DNA of 64,000 nucleotides, from NCBI GenBank assembly GCA_029962745.1, contig CM057157.1:8100977-8164976 (forward strand), read 5' to 3'. Origin of the DNA: Echinometra lucunter. Taxonomy: Eukaryota; Echinodermata; Echinoidea; Camarodonta; Echinometridae. This document shows positions 52,801 to 61,502 of this stretch, piece by piece. The notes under the pieces were generated by a model. That model saw only the letters and a program-made list of their open reading frames with translations. It had not been told where the DNA came from and ran no database searches. Both the position numbers and the translations under genes were made by a program. Within the stretch, counting starts at the first letter, position 1, and every line of letters begins with the position of its first letter.

Positions 52801-54382
52801 AAATAAAGGAATAAACAGGGAATTCTCTCACCAAAGGACAATATGACAGCTATCATTAGCAAATACAATGATATTTCTTTGTATGTAATCATTTCAAAAG
52901 ATAGGAACATGATTTTAAGTAATAGAAACATAGTTTTATTTTCATTTTACAATACTAATTGAGTTGGGATAAGAAATAGAAAATATCAAGAGAGAGAGAG
53001 AGAGAGAAGGGGAGGGGGGGGGGGGGGTTACCTGGTGTTTCATGCCACCTGAGTACATAGAGATGAAATCCTGGATGTACTGCTGCTGTTGTTTATCCTC
53101 TACCTCACCAAGGTAAGACTCAAGGATCAAATCCATTGCTTCTGGAAATCTACAAATGAAGGCAAAGCAAAGGTACAAATGGTAACCGCTAACACTACAG
53201 TTTTACAATGTACGAATGCGCAATTTTTGCCACTTTGTTCTTCTAAAGAGGCCCAATTACACTGCAGCACCACTTGTCCTGTACTATATGAAGTCTGAGA
53301 AAGGCTGAAAATAGAGTTGCCAGGGCCTGCATACAGGCAAAAACTTGAAAACTGGCATCCTTGTACTACTTTCAACATAAATTTTTTCATTACCTTCTTT
53401 CTAAACTTTGCACAATGGGACCGATCTTCTCTCTAAGCTCTCTCCTGCTTTCATCTTCAAGGCCATTGCTACATGCTGTCACATATCCACTGAGGAGGCA
53501 TCTGAAAAGAAACAAATAAACCATCAATACACATAATATTAATATTTTGCACCTCTACAGTACAGTCAAAACAAAACAATTTTTACAATATGTGGTTCCA
53601 TAAATTATGAATTGAAAAGCAAACTTCTTAATCAAACTAAACTGAATGAAAAAGAAAGTTGAAAGCAGAATGGTATGACATCAAGACTTGCGGGGATTGA
53701 AGATAATTCACATTTACATGCAGGCTTAAAACATAGTAACAAAGGGTAACAACAGAATTATAGAGCAAAGTTAGATGTAAACTTGTTCTCTCAAGAGAAT
53801 GATTGATTCTAATCAATTTCACAAGCTTAAAATGAAACTTACATAGTTAATGCAAAATACTACAACAGAGAAAATGTTTAAATACATGTACCACAGACAA
53901 CATGCAATTTTCATTTCATCATGCCCGAGGAAAATATTTGATTTCAATGATAGGTATTTTCTGCAATTTGATTTCTCACTAGAATTTGAATATAAAATTA
54001 ATCTTACCTTGCAGTGTCAGCTACAATATGACTCTCCACATAAATCTCTCTCAATATTCCAGTCAAGGAGGCTATTAAATCAAGTTCCTTGTACCCCTCT
54101 GGAAATTGGCTCTCCTCACTGACTTCTGCACTGATAGCAGTAGTAGTCAGATGAGGGAGCAGGGCAGAGAGCAAAGGGGTAATGTTGTGTGACTTAGACA
54201 GCTGGGTGAGGGAGATCAAGAACTTGGGCATGGCACAGATCTGGAACATCACTCTGAAAGAAACAAAGTATTAGCAAGCTATTTGACGATCCCATTACTA
54301 TTCAAATCACAGAAATACATGATAATGTTCCAATCTTGCATTTACCTTGCAATATGTAAGAATATCAATAAAAATAATAATC

Positions 54383-54417
<35 letters not shown>

Positions 54418-57400
54418 TCAACATTTTCCTTCACAATCTTGCAATAACTAACAAATTTCATGACATTCAATACAAACTAACAGAGTAGTGATAATGATGT
54501 GGGTATCAAATTATCTCCTGAATCTTTATCAGTCATTATCAATATCTTATGTTGAAAAATTGTCTTCTACACAATTTTTCATTAACATTTTCCTCTGCAA
54601 CAAGATGATTTCAGAAGTTTAAATAAAGACAAGAAACAGTTAATCTTTAACCATCGGTTTATTCTTAATCATCAGTTTATTTTAACCATCCCTACTAACT
54701 CTGAACAAACTGTTCAGTAATATATTTCTAGAAGAATATACGATATACACAGTCTGCTTAGTTTCATGAATCAACTTACTTTCCAGGTAGCTTTTTGAGT
54801 TTCTGTGTTCTACACAGTACTGCTAGGCATCCTAACATCTGTTGGATCATCTCAGGATTCACATGCTACAAGAAAATTTTGAAAACAAAAATCTTTTCAA
54901 CTTCAACTCTCAGCATCTTATTCGACTATCTAAGTCACACCATTAAACCCATAAACTGACTCCATGCCAAACAAATCAAAAAATAAAAAATAAAAAAAAT
55001 AATGGCCATTTAGGATAATGTTGTCATTTGTCATGAGTATGATAGTCACAGTTTATCAGAAAGTTTTGTCGATTTCAAATCCTATTTATATGTCAACCTC
55101 AAAACAGTGGATTTATCAGGGCCCACTGCATACCTGACACATGGCGTCCATGAGGGGCTCTAGGAGAGTGTTCTTCAGCGTTGCCGACACACCCAGCTGG
55201 CAGATGATCATGTAAGTAGCTCCATTGTAATCCAAGAACTCTAGCTTCAGACCTCGTAGGAGGAATGGTAGAATTGATGCCAAGAAGGCTTCCTTGACTG
55301 CACCCGGAGTTGAGATGGCCGAGACGACGGTTGCAGCATAGAAGGAGAAAATGACACGGAGAGGGGCGTTGGAGGATGGGTGGGAGGAGTCCCCAGGTAA
55401 GACAGTCTTCTTGTGAGCCTGAAATACCAACAATAAAATAAAAATTAACATGACAATTATATACAATGAGTAAATTGTCCACCCATCCTTTAATCAATCT
55501 TGAGACCAATGAGTGAGGGACTACTTGAGCGTGGTCCATAAATGAATTGAAGAATTAGAAGCAATATTTCTACACAAAGAAAAACAAATCCCAGTACATT
55601 CAAAATCATACAACTTAAACTGTTCAGCACAGAGATATTTACCAAAAACATAATTAATTCATGTAACACTGGGCCAATGATGACATCACTCTATCAAAAA
55701 TGTTTCAGTACTTTAGAACTTCTTACAATATATGATAGAACTTACTAAGAAATATATGTAGTTTTCAAATCTAATAAAAAAGTTTATAAGAGCATGAAGG
55801 CTCATTGCATTTTCAAGCTTATTCTGATTACCTTGATGGCAAGCAGAGGGAGTTCACAGACAAAGTGGAGAAATCCTCGATCAGAGATGCAGTGGGTCAC
55901 AAGAGAAAGCCTTGACAAACTCACACCTGGTTTCTGTAAAGCAAAACAAATATATCAATCATGCAAATGTAACCTTCAATAAAAACATCATTTGCTTTTT
56001 TAAAAAAAATGAATTAAAAGGATAATTTACCAGGTACGAAAATTTCCCATGAATCAGACTACAGGCCTAAATTAACTCACAATAAATTTTGAGTAGGGAA
56101 TAAATCAGTTCATAAGGAAAGTTTCTCTTTTTGTAACCTGAGAAATCTGTATAAATGAAAAAGAAAAGAAGAATATTTCTTACATTAGCTGGACAAAAGT
56201 TTTTAACCAAATTCAAACTTGACTGCACATTCAGTCTCTGATGGTACTTTGCCCAATTTTTTTTTTTTTTTTTGCAATACTGGACTGACATAAACTTACC
56301 AAGTATCTTCAATGTCTCCAGTCTCACAATACTCTCCCTACAACTTTTAAACATATGCAAACATAGATTAGGTCTCAAGCTATTTACCTGAATAGGTTCC
56401 AACCAATTCCACTTGCTTTTCTTATTTTTGAGGTTGAGAAGCTGAACAGCTCTGACAAAGATCTTGGTCTCATGGTATGGAAGGACACACATCATCAGAT
56501 CATCTGTATTGTATTCATGGATGTGAAACCTAAAAGACAGCAAACATATTTTTTTTTTAAATACTACATTAAGGGAAACAGACAGAGATAGAAGAAAAAG
56601 TCATAATTATACATATGAATTCATAAATAATCAAGAAGTATATTCCAAATTCTTTGAATAAAGACAAATTTCACAGAAATAATATCAATTAATTTGCCAC
56701 TTTTGTCATAATCATCAGCAAGATCTCTATCCCATCCCCAACCTCAGCAGTAATGTTTACACTATCCTTAGACATGCATTCAAGAATGATGAGTATGAAC
56801 ACATTCACTTCCATTTGTGCCTAAAACGATTACACTATTTTTCCACCATGATGTTGCATCAAGAGTAATTTCAAGAGTAATGGGAAAGAGGAGATACAAG
56901 GTCATACCTTATAGCTCAGTTTAACCCGTTGAAGACTAAGCCCAAGATAACTCGGGCTAGGGTCTACAGAGATTGCGTATTTTTTACTTAAATCAAATCA
57001 TGCTCAACAGGTTAACAGTAATTAACAACTGTTATTCAATACTATACAGAGTATAAATGCCATAATGGGTTCATTTATCAAACAAGTTCAACAAGGTATT
57101 ACAGACCTGTAAACCAGCCATTCAATGGCCTTCTGGGCTGGTTTGAGAAGGAAATAGGGGGAGACATTCAGCAAAAAGCATCTGATCTTCTTGTCTAGTT
57201 TGTCGTTAACCTCCCTGGTCTCAATGGAACGTTCCAAGGACTTGGATGCCTCGTCGAATAGGAGACTTTCAAAGTCCTGGAATCGAGGATCAATGCCCTG
57301 CAATTCCTGTAATCCATTGACACCTTTCGGGAAATAGAAATATCGAGAACTGATGAAAACATAGATAAACAAAATGATTGATAAAATACAGCTTCATTTT

Positions 57401-57972
57401 ATAGCTTTCAAACTGGTTCTTGTAAAGAAAACTCTAATGTTAGCAAAAAAAATAATTCTGGCTGTCTTATGTACCACTTTCATTATTTTACCTTACTGTA
57501 CACTAATCATATTTACTTACCAATTTATAATTCATTTTCCCCTCTAATCCCCCATTAGGTCATTAGAATATTGAATAAAATAACACTTCTTTAACAACCA
57601 GATTAAATCAGTAACACCTTGCTTAAGGAGCTCATTTAATATGAATTTTTGACATTTCCATCACAAAAAGGATTGTTGGAAGAAACTGCCTTAGGCTATA
57701 TACAGGGATGTTAGCAAATAATGCTGAATTTCTGAATGTAAGACTACCATTCTCATCACCAAAATCACAAGAACACTTCAATGGATGGCATAATCCTACC
57801 CGAGTATTGTTCTGAACATTACTTTACCAATGGCATAGAATGTATCCTTGTCTAGTCCTCCAGCCTCTGAAGGATCAAAGAGTAAGGACTTTCTGTCTTT
57901 CCTTTGAGCGGCAGCAGCAGCTCTTGCTTCAGGTACAGCTAACCTCTGAAGCTGCTGGGCTAACGATGTCAT
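24782..57972 (-). CDS. HEATR1: HEATR1 (UTP10/BAP28), complete 44-exon gene
   Basis: HEATR1 is the large HEAT-repeat protein of the t-UTP part of the small-subunit processome. In the nucleolus it supports Pol I transcription and early 18S pre-rRNA processing. I assembled 44 coding exons from ATG (57972) to TAG (24784-24782), every junction GT/AG with agreeing phases: 6630 nt, 2209 residues (human about 2144). Anchors are [62 protein letters not shown], and the C-terminal FLAELMED and LGEPLQKYF. These match the vertebrate protein closely from end to end. Introns hold many MITEs, but none interrupts the reading frame. Exon coordinates are in the six block entries. Confidence 0.97.
25985..26427. 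repeat. (CAT/ATC)n trinucleotide array in HEATR1 intron
   Basis: About 440 bp of imperfect CATCATCAT with interspersed CACTGCCACCAC units of a higher-order period. It ends directly at a foldback element. Confidence 0.9.
26435..26792. mobile_element. Foldback element made of 21-bp units
   Basis: Ends are inverted repeats: TGGCCCTAAAATACGCTCGA against TCGAGTGTGCTTCAGGGCCA, and beyond them CAGGCCATGT and GACCTAGGCGCGAAATT on both arms. The interior is a run of 21-bp units such as ACATCCCGGGTCATGAATTTC, ACATCCCGGGACATGAATTTC and GTGCCTCGGGTCACGAATTTC. In the first half the unit ends AAATTC/AAACTTT instead. It has no ORF of its own beyond the 7-residue periodic frame created by the repeat. Confidence 0.8.
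28315..28334. repeat. Poly-C run
   Basis: About 20 C residues in a HEATR1 intron; the length is probably unreliable. Confidence 0.85.
28366..28521. mobile_element. 156-bp MITE, family B, copy 1
   Basis: Starts GGTGCCGTTGCACAAAAACT and ends AGTTTTATGCAACGGCACC is seen as TTTTATGCAACGGCACC. The inverted arms extend inward through CTTGCTATTATAGTAACTTT. A second copy of identical length is at 44185-44340. Confidence 0.8.
29277..29440 (+). repeat. 164-bp direct repeat, left copy
   Basis: Begins TTAACATGGGTGAAATGAAT and ends TCATTAAGGTTCT, followed at once by TTAA and a family A MITE. It matches 29853-30016 base for base apart from about eight substitutions. Confidence 0.9.
29445..29852. mobile_element. 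TTAA-flanked MITE, family A, copy 2
   Basis: 408 bp, CCCATTTATGACAG to CTGTCACAAATGGG, TTAA on both sides. It sits exactly at the junction of two 164-bp direct repeats. Confidence 0.9.
29853..30016 (+). repeat. 164-bp direct repeat, right copy
   Basis: Begins TTAACATGGGTGACATGAAT and ends TCATTAAGGTTCT followed by TTAA. The right copy lies 40 bp from HEATR1 exon 38. Confidence 0.9.
30056..34554 (-). CDS. HEATR1: HEATR1 exons 31-38 (residues about 1597-1949)
   Basis: Exons: 34502-34554, 33995-34118, 33396-33539, 32658-32876, 31842-31969, 31143-31242, 30653-30808, 30056-30190. Exon 31 is only 53 nt ([17 protein letters not shown]). Exons 32-33 join as KAYDVLDK and [20 protein letters not shown], then [13 protein letters not shown], a hallmark of the family. 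Exon 33 ends in an acidic GFEEEE. Exons 37-38 lead into the BP28CT domain ([20 protein letters not shown]). Confidence 0.94.
31319..31696. repeat. Dispersed repeat with two ~125-bp internal units
   Basis: After poly-T/poly-G runs, the phrases AATCAGATC(A/G)TC, CCTATGGTGA, AGTTCATAC and the TGACCTTTGACCTGCATGCA block recur at about 125-bp spacing, ending in GGTGGAGGCATAAAA. It has no ORF. It is probably a dispersed invertebrate repeat; the class is unknown. Confidence 0.55.
32029..32113. mobile_element. Miniature TTAA-flanked element, family C, copy 1 (85 bp)
   Basis: TTAA at 32025-32028 and 32114-32117. The ends are CTCGTTGAACAC and GTGCTCAATAAG (imperfect inverted repeats). The core has GATAACTCAGGCTAGGGTCT and GAAATCAAA. 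Confidence 0.7.
32296..32364. mobile_element. Family C miniature element, copy 2, left end decayed
   Basis: ACTCGGGCTAGGATCT, then TGTGTTGTACTGAAATCAAA and CGCTCAAAAGG, followed by TTAA (32365-32368). The left TTAA is not recognisable. Confidence 0.55.
35092..40996 (-). CDS. HEATR1: HEATR1 exons 23-30 (residues about 1205-1596)
   Basis: Exons: 40905-40996, 40162-40326, 39725-39831, 38748-38872, 37511-37639, 36720-36965, 35600-35720, 35092-35282. They encode [105 protein letters not shown] and [18 protein letters not shown] (a Ser/Thr/basic linker). EHRRLPLF and [11 protein letters not shown] are strongly conserved family features. Confidence 0.94.
36066..36473. mobile_element. TTAA-flanked MITE, diverged relative of family A
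   Basis: TTAA at 36062-36065 and 36474-36477. Ends are CCCATAGCAGTACAG and CTGTACCTCTATGGG. The length, 408 bp, is the same as family A, and internal phrases are shared (AAATTGGCAAC, TTTCTGCTCATGTAT, ATTGCCAATTT), but the terminal repeats have changed. Confidence 0.8.
37720..38127. mobile_element. TTAA-flanked MITE, family A, copy 3
   Basis: 408 bp between TTAA sites at 37716-37719 and 38128-38131. The ends CCCATTCGTGACAG and CTGTCACGAATGGG are perfect 14-bp inverted repeats, the best preserved copy. Confidence 0.92.
38293..38621. mobile_element. TTAA-flanked MITE, family D (329 bp)
   Basis: TTAA at 38289-38292 and 38622-38625. The ends GGGGTGTTCAG and CTGAACACCCC are perfect 11-bp inverted repeats, with TTGTGCCGCCAC/TTGTGGCGCCAC further in. 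Unrelated in sequence to family A. Confidence 0.8.
39283..39690. mobile_element. TTAA-flanked MITE, family A, copy 4, inverted
   Basis: 408 bp in the opposite orientation to the other three. Ends are CCCATTCGTGACAG and CTATCACGAATGGG, TTAA on both sides. It lies 34 bp from HEATR1 exon 25. Confidence 0.92.
41386..41524. mobile_element. Foldback MITE, 139 bp
   Basis: GGGGAACGTTTTATGAAGTG to CACTTCATGAAATGCTCCCC, with arms continuing through TCTTGTCAGTGAT and ATCACTGACAAGA. A CTGATTGGCTGAGAGCAAA block sits between the arms. Confidence 0.8.
41767..47369 (-). CDS. HEATR1: HEATR1 exons 16-22 (residues about 754-1204)
   Basis: Exons: 47144-47369, 46602-46765, 45656-45848, 44393-44577, 43124-43336, 42426-42665, 41767-41898. 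Exon 16 opens with an acidic segment (GEGSEEQDD) and ends at an exonic CCAA|gtgagt donor. Exon 18 ends at TTTG|gtcagt, the only donor that keeps phase with exon 19. Others read [31 protein letters not shown] and [19 protein letters not shown]. Confidence 0.92.
43482..43750. mobile_element. Foldback element, 269 bp with ~100-bp arms
   Basis: CACTATGAACATGACGAACA opens the left arm and TGCCATGTTCATAGTG closes the right. The arms match through AAGCGGACAAAATAAACAAC and ATGGTTCTGGTAGTCAAAAG with few mismatches. The loop of about 75 bp is unrelated sequence. No ORF. Confidence 0.85.
44185..44340. mobile_element. 156-bp MITE, family B, copy 2
   Basis: Same ends (GGTGCCGTTGCATAAG to TTTTATGCAACAGCACC) and the same internal CCAATCAAAATC block as the copy at 28366, about 90% identical by eye and in the same orientation. 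Confidence 0.8.
44742..44811 (-). mobile_element. tRNA-derived SINE head
   Basis: Read on the minus strand, TAGCCTGGTGGTTAAGTCAC resembles a tRNA A box and GATTCGGATCCC a B box, spaced about as in a tRNA. No intact cloverleaf or mature 3' end is visible, so it is a SINE head rather than a tRNA gene. Confidence 0.6.
44876..45372. mobile_element. Long-arm foldback element, about 500 bp
   Basis: Left arm from AAAGTCCACCC through AAAAGGAGTTAAATTTGAAC, CAAAATCGGTCAAAGA and TTACTCTCGGCTCTGC. The right arm is the complement (GCAGAGCCGAGAGTAA to GGGTGGACTTTG). Arms are about 140 bp, the spacer about 190 bp. It lies about 285 bp from HEATR1 exon 18. Confidence 0.85.
46066..46506. repeat. (CAT/ATC)n array with CAC and CGT variants
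   Basis: About 440 bp of ATCATC repeats with higher-order ACCATCACCATC blocks, in the HEATR1 intron just before exon 17. Low-complexity Ser/Pro or Met-rich frames across it are artefacts. Confidence 0.95.
47838..47919. mobile_element. Family C miniature element, copy 3, inverted
   Basis: CCTGTTGACAC, TTTTGGTATAACACACATTT, AGGCCCAAGTTACTT, then ATAGG and TTAA (47920-47923). The left flank is TCAA rather than TTAA. Confidence 0.55.
48033..53501 (-). CDS. HEATR1: HEATR1 exons 8-15 (residues about 408-753)
   Basis: Exons: 53394-53501, 53032-53149, 52564-52665, 52011-52106, 50276-50364, 49473-49684, 48741-48847, 48033-48236. They encode [70 protein letters not shown], a basic stretch [30 protein letters not shown] and [11 protein letters not shown]. 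The helical repeat pattern fits HEAT units. Confidence 0.93.
49797..49881. mobile_element. Family C miniature element, copy 4, inverted
   Basis: CCCAATGAG, TTTTGGTATAACACACATTT, TAGGCCCTAGCCAAAGTTAT, ending AAAGGG and TTAA (49882-49885). Confidence 0.6.
50829..51060. repeat. Tandem pair of ~115-bp units
   Basis: GAAGATCGTACAGTTG / AAGATCGTTCAATTG, then GCACGCAGTATGTACATTAC / GCTCGCAGTATGCATATTAC, then ATTCCCGTCGTCAAATTGGC / ATTCCCATCTTCAAATTGGC: two diverged copies in tandem. They lie inside a larger unassigned repeat, where CGTATTTT-type phrases occur near 50496-50535 and 51138-51185. Confidence 0.65.
51244..51486. mobile_element. Palindrome of two CGAAACGTCGAGAG modules
   Basis: Left arm from GGCAGTGGAAGGCTTCACGG through CGTTTCGGTAAGCATGTTC. 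The right arm is its complement, through GAACATGCTTAACCGAAACG to CCGTGAAGCCTTCCACTGCC. About 110-bp arms, 12-bp centre. A single module occurs at 9190-9365. Confidence 0.85.
54008..57972 (-). CDS. HEATR1: HEATR1 exons 1-7 (residues 1 to about 407)
   Basis: Exons: 57828-57972, 57107-57323, 56388-56529, 55832-55933, 55134-55418, 54780-54865, 54008-54253. The first encodes [16 protein letters not shown] and [20 protein letters not shown]. Exon 2 has [20 protein letters not shown] and [16 protein letters not shown]. Exon 3 has [18 protein letters not shown]. Exons 4-7 carry [15 protein letters not shown] and the first HEAT-like helices. This is the most conserved N-terminal part of the family. 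Confidence 0.95.
54383..54412. repeat. (TA)n microsatellite
   Basis: About 14 TA units in a HEATR1 intron. Confidence 0.9.
56925..57011. mobile_element. Family C miniature element, copy 5 (87 bp)
   Basis: TTAA at 56921-56924 and 57012-57015. Ends CCCGTTGAAGA and TGCTCAACAGG. The core AAGATAACTCGGGCTAGGGT links it to the copies at 32029 and 49797. Confidence 0.75.
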
Positions 57973-58292
57973 GCTTGCTCAGTGATCTGGGATAGAGATT
58001 TAAAACAAGAGCAAACATGGATGGTGTAAGTAGTGCAGGCTCTGTGGTAACAGAAAAGATTTCAGTGATAATGATTGTAAATATTTAATAAAAAAGTAAA
58101 TAATGTTTTCTTGGCTTTACACTCCAGAGCGAAATAGAGATACAAGACCTCTTCTCAACAACACAAGACCGCATCAGAAATGAACTTGGTATGCAGGTTT
58201 GAAACTTATATAGCTTTAGAAAATGACAAAACAAAAGAAAATCAGGTAGCGAAAGAACTTGCCAAAAAGGATAACCCATAGGATGGGGTTAC

Positions 58293-58370
58293 CTCGGCAG
58301 GTTGGATGTGATTGCTGAAGAGCAAGTGAAATGCATCTGTGATGCTCTTCTTACAGGCCTTCAGCATGTC
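58293..58370 (-). other. Candidate HEATR1 5' leader exon with upstream ORF
   Basis: On the minus strand, an acceptor (TTTCCTAG) and a donor (GCCGAG|gtaacc) bound 78 nt that are fully open in one frame (MLKACKKSITDAFH and on, ATG at 58367). The HEATR1 start exon has its own acceptor at 57987-57988 (CCCAG|ATCACTG), 14 bases before the ATG, so a leader exon is expected upstream. Spliced together, the upstream frame would read on to a TGA that overlaps the HEATR1 ATG as ATGA. The exon is inferred only. Confidence 0.4.
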
Positions 58371-61300
58371 CTAGGAAACTCCTTAACAAATAGGTGCATT
58401 GAAATTGATAAAGTTGAAAAAAAGCTTGAGGACAATAAAAGACTGAAAAAAAAATGATAGTCTACCAATGCTTTCTTTGGAATATTTTTAAAAAAAAGAT
58501 TTTCAAAAGTTTTGATTAAATAATTTGTATGTAGAATTGTAACAATAATCATGAAATCAGTATAATCAGCTTACAATAATTCAAATGGAAAAAATTCACA
58601 CAAAAAAAACATTAATGTGGAAATAGTGGGTAACATTATCGTTCCATGTATATGGACAACTATCAAGTCACAATTCATATCAGATATAGAGTAAAGTGCC
58701 CATCATTTTGACCCCTGCCATGATTTGACCTATTATAACTATATCAAACTCCAAATTCTATGGCCACGACACACACAACTCATATAATTACACACACACA
58801 AATTGTCACTCACGACAAAATAAATTCTGCCTTCATAAAATGCAAAATTGGCACCATTTTTTCCAAAGCATGCAGGGCTCAGGTCTGGTGTTAAGAAACA
58901 GGGTCGCCAAAAAAAAGCACTAAAAATCAAGTATTTGGCAGTTTTGTGGCGGTTTTGTGGATTTTTTTTTTTTTTTTTTTTTTTGCTTTATAATGCAAGA
59001 TACCTGTACCAGTGTGATGGTATCAATGAAAAACAACTAACAAAGCAATCCCCCTGAACCTACTTCATGTACAAAGTTGCATGCAAGTCTGGATTTGTTA
59101 TAATTTACCCGAAATGGTAGCTCTGAATGGGCACCATAACATCCCTTCTGCATGCTGCAAAACATGGTGCGGTGCAATTTAGCGGCTCTCATAAGCATTG
59201 ACTTTGAATGCAACCTGCCAAGCCCAAGGTGAAATAATTGCCGGGGATATTGAATGGCAGGCCTGAAACTTTGCATTATATTTTTGGATTTTCTAAAATT
59301 CTGTGAGTTATTTTCTGCAAATAAACACTGTGATAAAAAATAAGTGAATATATTTAGGCCTATCTGATTTAGCAATCATTTAGATATAACGTTGCCGGTA
59401 ATCATTTATGAAGAAATAATCACCATGAAGACTTTAATTTTCTAAAAGGAAGTTTAACTTTAGCTGAATTATAAATATTGTATGAAAGCTTGCGCAGTCA
59501 AATCAAGGGCAGGTTACTCTAATATTTCAATTTTATAATAAAAAATGCAGCAATTTCTGAATCTAATCAAAGACAAAGTTACTGGGGCCTGTTTCTGGAA
59601 ATCAACGCCAAGTTAGTCATATCTTTGTCCGCCAACTACGGAGATGACTCTAATCTTGCTAAACCGTTTCACGAAGAGCATGCTAGCTAAATATCTTGTG
59701 AATCGATGTTGAAATGTGACAACACATAGCCTTGATCACAATAACACGTATATTTTGTAGAAGAATTTTATCAAAACTGCAATTATTTGAGTGAACTGGT
59801 GAGTGCAAAGATTAGAAATAGTAGCAAGGGGCTATAGATACAAGATATTTTCAAACAAGGCAGATTACACCAAAGAAAAACTTATAAAATTCTGTTTTTA
59901 GTAATTAAGTTAATTATCGTTTTGAACGTAAGATGGGTACCCCGGGACACTAGATTTGCAAAATAAACCCTTACGTTCATGATCGGAAAAAGGAGGCAAA
60001 TTAAATATTTATCCAGCGTCATGTCTTGACCAAAACGTTGATATGCATAATTTTGGTAAACTACAAGCTGAAATATGTCTCATAAAACTACTTTGTTTAA
60101 AAATCTACGACATAAATTATCTTTGAATAAATATGGGTCTGAAATCTACAGACTATCCCTTTGACTATGCCTTGCCTGACGTGGCAGAATTGCGTTCTTT
60201 TGTGAGATGTTACAATCACGGGAGAAACCCCCTAGGAAACCTTTTTTTGCAGATCGTTTCATATGAAACATGAAATATGATATTTATACATGAGAAAGGA
60301 TGAATTACTGATTGCAGGAACCCTTAGAAAAGATAGATTTGAATTATTTTTTAAAATCTATGTAGCTTCCATTTTGGCCAGCCATAATCTACCAAATTAG
60401 TGGCATGTGATGGCGCTGCATATCAACGAAAAAAGATATGACAGGGTCAGAGGCGTCATAAGTTCTTAGTCGGGATGTTGGCGTTGATCTTGGCAAGCAC
60501 GGCTTCGTGAAACACGTAGCAGACAACTAGCCAACTAGCGACTATCTTAGCTGAGAAGTTGACTTATGACGGTTTCGAGAAACAGGCCCCTGGTGTTGCC
60601 AATGCCAAATTTAATAGCTGATCAAATTTATAGTCCCGTAGTTAGGCGTAAAGGCGTGATCATCATATCACAAAAGGGTTAATAAGCATATTAAAATGGA
60701 AAACAAGGAGAGCATTTTATACAGTTATATATCACCAAGGAAACTGTTCATCATGAAACTTCTGTCATGGAATCCGGTTTCGTTTTTTCTGGGACACAAT
60801 AATGACGTGTCTTCGAAATTGAATACAATAACCAAACAGCACATCATGACTCTCAACGTGTGGGACTGAACTTTAAAGTTGTCGCATAATTCACGACACG
60901 ATATTTATATTACATTTCTTGCTTACAGTAAAAACAACAGGCTATACCAGTAAAGCATTGAATATTCAGTGATACGAAAATGACTTTTCAATTGGCAATG
61001 CTTAAAAAAAAACGTACCAAATTTCAGTAAATTAAAATTTGCAGGGAAGGGATCCGAAAATCAACACAGCGTGTCAATCAGCACACAGGCATGCACATGT
61101 TCCGTTTCATGCTAAACTTAGAATCTAGTCACCATAAATTTGATCCAAATTTATACTTTAAAGATCTTGTCAAATTAATGATCAAACTATCATGGCTCTT
61201 TTAAAAATAATATTAAATATAAGAATTCAAAATCTTTATATATTTCATTGATCAGAATAAATTTTTATTTAAAATAAATTTTTGCTTAAATTTTAGTGAT

Positions 61301-61502
61301 AATAACATAGGTCTGATTGATTTAGTAATATTATTTTCTGCAAATTGTTAACAAAAAGAGTAAAGGTAAACTTAGACTAGTCGATGATTTTTTTTTTTCC
61401 TCCGGAGCGAGCGCGGACTCTTTGATGGGAATGCGTTTTTCCAAATCAAATATTATTATTAACTAAGTTCATCGAATTATCGGAACCGAAAAACTTCAAA
61501 AT
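58371..61502. promoter_or_regulatory. Divergent intergenic region between HEATR1 and gene 3
   Basis: About 3.1 kb between head-to-head genes. It contains poly-T near 58962-58984 and a 1-kb foldback (59584-60590). Core promoters should be here, but I see no TATA box or initiator I would commit to. Confidence 0.4.
59584..60590. mobile_element. 1-kb foldback with GGGGCCTGTTTCT ends
   Basis: Starts GGGGCCTGTTTCTGGAAATC and ends GATTTC-like complement GGTTTCGAGAAACAGGCCCC. Subterminal blocks (ATCAACGCCAA, GTTTCACGAAG) also recur inverted. No transposase frame. Same terminal repeat as the 132-bp element at 7371. Confidence 0.7.
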
